A DNA stretch of 54,009 nt from Parcubacteria group bacterium (GTDB lineage Bacteria > Patescibacteriota > Patescibacteriia > Patescibacteriales > GWC2-42-12): the NCBI GenBank assembly GCA_016188785.1, contig JACPHD010000034.1:1-54009 (forward strand), in the 5' to 3' direction. Positions within the stretch are counted from its first letter, which is position 1, and every line of letters begins with the position of its first letter. The position numbers and the translations under genes were made by a program. This document shows, piece after piece, positions 48,605-54,009 of the stretch. Under the pieces are notes generated by a model that searched no databases, was not told where the DNA came from, and saw only the letters and a list, made by a program, of their open reading frames with translations.

Positions 48605-49277
48605 ACCGTTAATTCGGGAAACGAGCGCAACCCCTATCCTATGTTTCATGTGTCATAGGAAACTGCCCGCTTTAAGTGGGAGGAAGGTGGGGATGACGTC
48701 AAATCAGCATGGTTCTTACACCTTGGGCGACACACGTGCTACAATGGGAAGCACAAAGGGACGCCAAAGCGTAAGCTGGAGCAAATCCTTTAAAACTTCT
48801 CTCAGTTCGGATTGAGGTCTGCAACTCGACCTCATGAAGCTGGAATCGCTAGTAAACGTGGATCAGCCACGCCACGGTAATGCCCGAAGGCCCCGCATTT
48901 GCGGGGACGAAGGTAGGATCGATGATAGGGACGAAGTCGTAACAAGGCATCCGTAGCGGAAGCTGTGGATGGATCACCTCCTTTCTAGGGAGAAAAAAGA
49001 ATTTTCGATTGCAGATTTTCGATTTACGATTTCTGCGCGGAAATTCATAGTCGAAATTTTAGAGGCGAATTTGATTTTAAATCTAAAATCTAAAATCTAA
49101 AATCTAAAATTACCAGAGTTAGCGCCTGTTAGTACTAAATATAGTTAAAAGTTATAAAGTCCATAAAGTCAAAATTCAATGACTTTAAAGACTTTAGATT
49201 TTCAGACTTTTGACTCAAACAAATAGTTTATGGGCCTATTTGTCCCCCCTTCGCTAAAGCTACGGAGGATAAATTAT

Positions 49278-49318
49278 AAAAAGACTGGTCCTAAATTATT
49301 TGGCAACAGTCTTTTTAT
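49278..49318 (+). terminator. intrinsic terminator after 16S, before tRNA-Ile
   Basis: AAAAAGACTG ... CAGTCTTTTTATTTTTT. Confidence 0.75.
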
Positions 49319-49327
49319 TTTTTACAA

Positions 49328-49401
<74 letters not shown>

Positions 49402-49482
49402 CCGAGTAAATTTTCGATTTATAATTTTCGATTTTAGATTTAAAATCTTCAATCGAAAATCTTAAATCTTAAATTTCTACAT

Positions 49483-49558
49483 CGCGGGGTAGAGCAGTTG
49501 GCAGCTCGCCAGGCCCATAACCTGGAGGCCGTGGGTTCGAATCCCACCCCCGCAACCA
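49483..49558 (+). tRNA. initiator tRNA-fMet(CAT), CCA encoded
   Basis: CGCGGGG...CCAGGCCCATAACCTGG...CCCCCGCAACCA with unpaired C1-A72. Confidence 0.96.
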
Positions 49559-49632
49559 AGATATTTGCGATTTATAATTTTCGATTTTAGATTTAATTCG
49601 CAAATCGAAAATCTGAAATCTGAAATTACCAC

Positions 49633-49707
49633 GCCTCGGTAGCTCAGTGGTAGAGCAAACGACTGAAAATCGTTGTGTCGTCAGTTCGATTCTGACCCGG
49701 GGCACCA
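49633..49707 (+). tRNA. tRNA-Phe(GAA), CCA encoded
   Basis: GCCTCGG...AACGA-CTGAAAA-TCGTT...CCGGGGCACCA. Confidence 0.95.
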
Positions 49708-49786
49708 AGTTATTCTCGATTTTTGATTTGCGATTTTTAATTTTGTTATAAATCGCAAATCAAAAATCTTAAATCTGAAATACCTT

Positions 49787-49860
49787 CGGGCTGTAGTATA
49801 ACGGTAGTACGTCTGCTTTGGGAGCAGATAGCCTGGGTTCAATTCCCAGCAGCCCGACCA
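49787..49860 (+). tRNA. tRNA-Pro(TGG), CCA encoded
   Basis: CGGGCTG...TCTGC-TTTGGGA-GCAGA...CAGCCCGACCA. Confidence 0.95.
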
Positions 49861-49869
49861 AGTTAGACA

Positions 49870-50395
49870 TTGAGGGTTTTCGGAAGAAGATACGCGCTCG
49901 CTTCGCTCGCGCGCTGGGGGGATTTTATTCTGATTTCCCGCCACAATCCGCCATTCGCCCGACCAATCCCAGCCGACTTTTTTGTCCAGCAGGCGGCGGT
50001 TCGTTCCAATTTTTTCCGCCAATGATTTTATTTCGTAAAAATCATTGGACAAAGCCAGTTTTTTAGCGTGGTGAGCGGTATTTATCCAATTCCGCAAAGG
50101 TTCAATCCAATTGTTTCCCCGCCTGCCTACGCCTATCCAGCTTTTGTTGAGATTAGACAAATTTTTATCGCTGACATTCTTATTCGCGTTATTCCACGGT
50201 AACGGCATTGGCGGGCAAGCCTTTCGCCCAAAATCACCCTGAGCCTGTCGAAGAGTTGTTTTTGTTTGTACTAATTCGTTCTTTTTAGCTAAATAAATAT
50301 CTTTCTCAACCGTGCCGTCTAAATAGCCGTTGACCAGTTTATCAAGTTTCGCTTCCGCTTGTTTTAACTTCTCTTCTAAAGACCGCGTCTTTTAT
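49870..50395 (-). pseudogene. serine-recombinase C-terminal remnant
   Basis: LEEKLKQAEAKLDKLVNGYLDGTVEKDIYLAKKNELVQTKT...WIEPLRNWINTAHHAKKLALSNDFYEIKSLAEKIGTNRRLLDKKVGWDW; no start or catalytic domain. Confidence 0.7.
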
Positions 50396-50474
50396 TTAAG
50401 TATAATCTATAAGCGTTTTTGAATCAATCCACATTTAGCTTGCCAAAATATTTAAAAATTTTTATACTAACCGC

Positions 50475-50972
50475 ATGCAACTGCCAATTAGAAAGCCGGG
50501 AAAATACACTCATCTAAAACCGGATCAGCATCTGACCCAGGCGAAATTTAATGAGCTTAAAAATAAGCTAGACCAGCTTAAATTTAACCGGCCGCGCGCG
50601 GCCGAAGAAGTTAAGCGGCTGGCCGAAATGGGAGATTTTTCGGAAAACGCGGCTTATCAAATCGCTAAAGGCCGCTTAAGAGGCCTGAACCAAAAAATTT
50701 TAGAAATAGCAGATCAGCTAAAACGTGCGGTTATCATTAAGCCGGTTAAAAATAGCCGGCTAGTTCAGTTAGGCAGTAGTGTAACCGTTATAACGGCTGG
50801 CCGAGAAAAAACTTACTTAATTTTGGGATCAGCAGAAACCGACCCTAAACGCGGCATTATTTCCAGCCACTCGCCCATCGGCTCGGCCCTAATCGGCAAA
50901 AAAATTAACGACCAGATAAAAATCAAGCTGGCCGACCAAGAAGTTGAATATAAAATTGTTAGAATAGAGTAG
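50475..50972 (+). CDS. greA: transcription elongation factor GreA/GreB
   Basis: EMGDFSENAAYQIAKGRLRGLNQKI, ISSHSPIGSALIGKK. Confidence 0.93.
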   Translation: MQLPIRKPGKYTHLKPDQHLTQAKFNELKNKLDQLKFNRPRAAEEVKRLAEMGDFSENAAYQIAKGRLRGLNQKILEIADQLKRAVIIKPVKNSRLVQLGSSVTVITAGREKTYLILGSAETDPKRGIISSHSPIGSALIGKKINDQIKIKLADQEVEYKIVRIE

Positions 50973-51028
50973 GGTTAATATAAATAAATGTTAACCCATA
51001 GCAGTTCTTTAAAAACCAGGGGTGCTTT

Positions 51029-51289
51029 GTGATTTTTGATCTGTGGAGCGCGGTAGGTATTTTTACGTCAGATTTCTTGTTTTGGTATTTGACAACGATT
51101 TATGTAAAACGTTGCAACGGAAATCTGATCATCCAGGTTATGATAGTAGCCGGAGCCATTAACGCCAGTGATTTTATGTCAAAATATTTGGCTCCCCGAT
51201 TTTTCAGCAATATCATAGTGGCCATTTTAGCCGCGGCCGCTGGTTCTGGTGTTGCTATGCTGTGGGACAAATGGAGGAAAAATAAATAA
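51029..51289 (+). CDS. small membrane protein, hypothetical
   Basis: 86 aa, TM segments, SD-like AGGGGTG upstream. Confidence 0.5.
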   Translation: MIFDLWSAVGIFTSDFLFWYLTTIYVKRCNGNLIIQVMIVAGAINASDFMSKYLAPRFFSNIIVAILAAAAGSGVAMLWDKWRKNK

Positions 51290-51436
51290 AAAATGAACTT
51301 CAAGCCGCCAACTCGCGAGTCAGGCGGCTTTTCTCTTTTTAAAATGCTCTTAATAAAAATAGCCCCCACCACATTGTGGTAGGGGGCTGGGTGGCCGAGA
51401 TTATCCGGAGATAATCTCGGAAAATTAGTAAAAATC

Positions 51437-51934
51437 CTACCAATTGCGCTTTTCATGACGCAAGGCAGCGATGCGAAGCTCCAGGCTGTCGCGCGGACGA
51501 ATAAATCGTGCGCCGTTACTAAAGGCGTAGTCAAGCCAACAAAAGCGGATTGTCCATTCTCCTCCGCGCCAGATTAAGCAAGCCACAACGCGGCTATGGC
51601 TACCGGTGATTAAAATAGTACGCGGCATAATATAATAATTATCGCGCGAATCAACCGGAAAAATTTTTTTCCATTCCTCTTCCCGCTTCTCCTTTAACTT
51701 TAATAACGCGGCGGCCAGTCCAAGACTGCCATAAGCTTTACATGCTCCCGCTCGCCTGAGCATAAAGTCACCGTCTATATACTCGTCGGATTGAATCGGG
51801 CAAAAAGAAAAATCCAGGTTAAAAAAACTAATTTCGCCTTCCGGGTCGTCGCTCTCTACCTCCCAACCCTCGGGAATGAGATCTGAATCAATGGCGCGAA
51901 CTGGCGTAATTATACTTCGCAGTTCCAGCTTCAT
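51437..51934 (-). CDS. hypothetical protein
   Basis: 165 aa soluble ORF with plausible upstream purine-rich site. Confidence 0.6.
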   Translation of the reverse strand: MKLELRSIITPVRAIDSDLIPEGWEVESDDPEGEISFFNLDFSFCPIQSDEYIDGDFMLRRAGACKAYGSLGLAAALLKLKEKREEEWKKIFPVDSRDNYYIMPRTILITGSHSRVVACLIWRGGEWTIRFCWLDYAFSNGARFIRPRDSLELRIAALRHEKRNW

Positions 51935-52098
51935 AATAATTTCCCCCTTTTTAAATTGAAAGGTTCGCTATAGGCGCCAGAATCGGCGTTATTAAAAACT
52001 TTACAACTGGACAAAAAAATAGTAAAATTAAAATATAAAAATATACGAAAATATTAAAAAATGTTATAAATGTATTAATTATTGTTTATGCTAATTGA

Positions 52099-52203
52099 CT
52101 TAGTAAATAATGGCAAATTTTCGTGCGAGGACTGTTTGAGCCCCCCACCAAAATTTGGTGGGGGGCGAGTTCCGCAGTAGAAAATTTGCCATTATTTACT
52201 AAG
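52099..52203. repeat. palindromic element A2 (24-bp perfect arms, core CGAGGACTGTTTGAG...CGAGTTCCGCAG)
   Basis: 52099-52122 is the exact reverse complement of 52180-52203; inner CCCCCCACCAAAATTTGGTGGGGGG hairpin. Confidence 0.9.
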
Positions 52204-52230
52204 CCGTAGATGTTTTATAACCATAAATAC

Positions 52231-52878
52231 ATGAAAAAAATATCTGACGCTTTAAAAGAAATTATTAGCAACAACCAATTTTTAGCCTACGGCCTGTCTA
52301 ATAAACTCTTAAACTTAACCCAACTGGCCAAATATCTAAAACCATTAATTGAAACGCGGACTAAAAAAAATTTAAAAAGCGCCAGCGCGCTTTTAATGAT
52401 GTTGTCCCGACTGCAAAAAGAGTATGGCAAAAAAATTAAAGCGATTAATAAATTCAAAATTAATAATATTACTGCCTATTCCGGCTTATCTATCTATACT
52501 TACTCAAAAAATTATTCTTTTTTAGCCCAGTTAAGCAAGCTCTACGCCGCGCTTGAGCATTATAACAGCTATATAACCCTGGGCCAGGGCACGGACGAAA
52601 TCACGCTAATCATTAACGAGGCCGGCTCTAATGAACTAAAAAAATATATTAAAGACCAACCTAAACATTTTAGTAAAAATATTTCGGCTTTAAGCGTTAA
52701 ATTTTCTGAAAAATATCATCATGAATCAGGCTTGCTTTATTATTTAATCCAGGAAGTGGCCTTGCAAGGCATAAATATAAAAGAAATCGCCTCAACTTAC
52801 ACCGAGATTATTTTTTATGTTGATGAAAAAGATTTTAAATTGCTTTTTGACACTGTTTACAACCGTTTTGCCGGTTAA
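52231..52878 (+). CDS. hypothetical protein with ACT-like C-terminal region
   Basis: GLLYYLIQEVALQGINIKEIASTYTEIIFYVDEKDFKLLFDTV resembles an ACT fold. Confidence 0.65.
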   Translation: MKKISDALKEIISNNQFLAYGLSNKLLNLTQLAKYLKPLIETRTKKNLKSASALLMMLSRLQKEYGKKIKAINKFKINNITAYSGLSIYTYSKNYSFLAQLSKLYAALEHYNSYITLGQGTDEITLIINEAGSNELKKYIKDQPKHFSKNISALSVKFSEKYHHESGLLYYLIQEVALQGINIKEIASTYTEIIFYVDEKDFKLLFDTVYNRFAG

Positions 52879-53594
52879 AATTTTGGAATCAGCTTGGCGC
52901 TGGGACGGCCGGCTTTTTTCCAGGCTGAAAAAGTATTAAATTTAGAGTAGTCAATGGTCATAATTTTTTCCTGTTCCACATTATTTTTATACTGGCGGGA
53001 ATAGAAAATTATAAATTCTGGTTTTTTTGACCAGGACAAAGCCGCGGCCAAGGCGAATAAGTCGGCGATAACTCTATCCGCGTTCTCTTCATAATCGGCA
53101 AAAGCGCCAACCTCAAAAATCAGGCGCACATTGCCCCGGCCGTCATTCACGATAATATCAGCTTCAATATAACGTTTGCTGTCTTCGCCGCCGACTTTTA
53201 CATATCGCCCGAACTCAATCAGCTGCAGCTGGTATTTATACTTTTCAATAAGATTGACGAATAATCGCGCTTTAATTAAACCTTCTTCTTTATATCTTGA
53301 ATTTTGACCATTGCCGGATAAATAGACCACCCTTGATTCATCGCGGATAATAAAAACTTTGGGTAAAATTTCGTTTCTTTGCGCCGCGTAGCTGTCATAA
53401 TTTTTATCAGCCAGAGTATAGCCATTATTTTTACTCGCTGACAGCGCTTCAAATTTTTCCGCCGAAACTATCACTACTGTCGGCTTGCCCCGTTCGGTTA
53501 AAGTGTAATAAATATTAAATTTTCGCACTTCTTCAGCAATGCTAAAAATTTTTTTTCTGGCCTCGGTAATCGGCAAAACATTTTTTATTGTCAT
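52875..53594 (-). CDS. Phd/YefM-type antitoxin domain fused to a PD-(D/E)XK-like domain
   Basis: N-term NVLPITEARKKIFSIAEEVRKFNIYYTLTERGKPTVVIVSAEKFEAL; C-term EADIIVNDGRGNVRLIFEVG. Confidence 0.7.
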   Translation of the reverse strand: MTIKNVLPITEARKKIFSIAEEVRKFNIYYTLTERGKPTVVIVSAEKFEALSASKNNGYTLADKNYDSYAAQRNEILPKVFIIRDESRVVYLSGNGQNSRYKEEGLIKARLFVNLIEKYKYQLQLIEFGRYVKVGGEDSKRYIEADIIVNDGRGNVRLIFEVGAFADYEENADRVIADLFALAAALSWSKKPEFIIFYSRQYKNNVEQEKIMTIDYSKFNTFSAWKKAGRPSAKLIPKF

Positions 53595-53608
53595 GTTTTT
53601 GCGAGTGT

Positions 53609-53704
53609 AGCACTAACTTGATTCTGACTGCTTCCATCAGATGGATTTGCTCTAAATAAGATTTAAAAATAGTAGTATTTAGTGGACAGAATCAAGTTAG
53701 TGCT
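53609..53704. repeat. inverted repeat element with 18-bp perfect arms
   Basis: AGCACTAACTTGATTCTG (53609) / CAGAATCAAGTTAGTGCT (53687). Confidence 0.85.
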
Positions 53705-53748
53705 GCATGAGTTAATAATTATATGTACATTATACCGTACATATAATT

Positions 53749-54009
53749 TTAGAGCAACCCCTCGCATTTAAGGCTTAAAAACGAGTTTTCCGACACGATT
53801 ACATGATCAATTATTTCAATGCCTAATATTTTACCGGCTTCCAAGAGCCGCTTAGTCACCGCCAAGTCGTCATCCGAGGGTTTAATATCGCCGGACGGAT
53901 GATTATGAGCGATAAGAATTTGCGCCGCGGTCTGGTAGATGGCCGGCTCAAAAACTTCGCGCGGATGCACTAAATTGGCATTAAGAGTTCCGACTGAAAT
54001 AACCTCCCG
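53749..54009 (-). CDS. radC: RadC family JAB-domain protein, truncated by window edge
   Basis: REVISVGTLNANLVHPREVFEPAIYQTAAQILIAHNHPSGDIKPSDDD; JAMM motif HNHPSG. Confidence 0.93.
   Translation of the reverse strand, partial: REVISVGTLNANLVHPREVFEPAIYQTAAQILIAHNHPSGDIKPSDDDLAVTKRLLEAGKILGIEIIDHVIVSENSFLSLKCEGLL

Noticed and set aside
49469-49708. 79-aa minus ORF across tRNA-fMet/Phe
   Set aside because: Antisense to tRNA genes; typical spurious translation.
49870-50395. Active integrative element next to the tRNA cluster
   Set aside because: Only the recombinase C-terminus remains, with no catalytic domain or clear att repeat of tRNA-Pro.

Overview
The window looks like part of a Patescibacteria/CPR-type chromosome (compact operons, encoded tmRNA tag, divergent 16S, S23-like four-helix protein). 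This placement comes from gene content and 16S character, not from a search. Housekeeping blocks: M23 peptidase, RNase J, SBP, secG-rplT-rpmI-infC; a pentose-phosphate block (tkt, rpe, rpiB and a zwf-gnd fusion); ssrA-smpB-tig; hppA; nusA; rpsO-NYN-pnp; GT2/galT; greA; radC. An accessory island at about 15.0-23.1 kb carries an ArsR-MerA-MerC-like mercury cassette, transaldolase, a TVP38-family protein, and an ArsR-glutaredoxin-FMN reductase-TrxB-CcdA redox cassette with two unannotated Cys-rich mini-proteins. It also holds several genes reduced to fused N- and C-terminal stubs. The 16S rRNA is interrupted by a group I-like intron encoding a LAGLIDADG endonuclease and has a U505-A526-type change in the 530 loop. 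No 23S or 5S is seen nearby. The strongest hunt result is at 26.2-26.5 kb: a stand-alone transcription unit encoding a class II, 8/4-type (allo-tRNA-like) tRNA with anticodon GAU, preceded by a leader RNA complementary to its anticodon arm and to its variable/T arm. The unit is bracketed by a duplicated copy of the tig gene start. A second unusual tRNA-fold RNA (anticodon ACU, embedded in a long hairpin) lies at 38.1-38.2 kb beside a HEPN-like gene pair. Several palindromic repeat families show conserved cores with locus-specific, self-complementary arms; some lie in frame inside genes.
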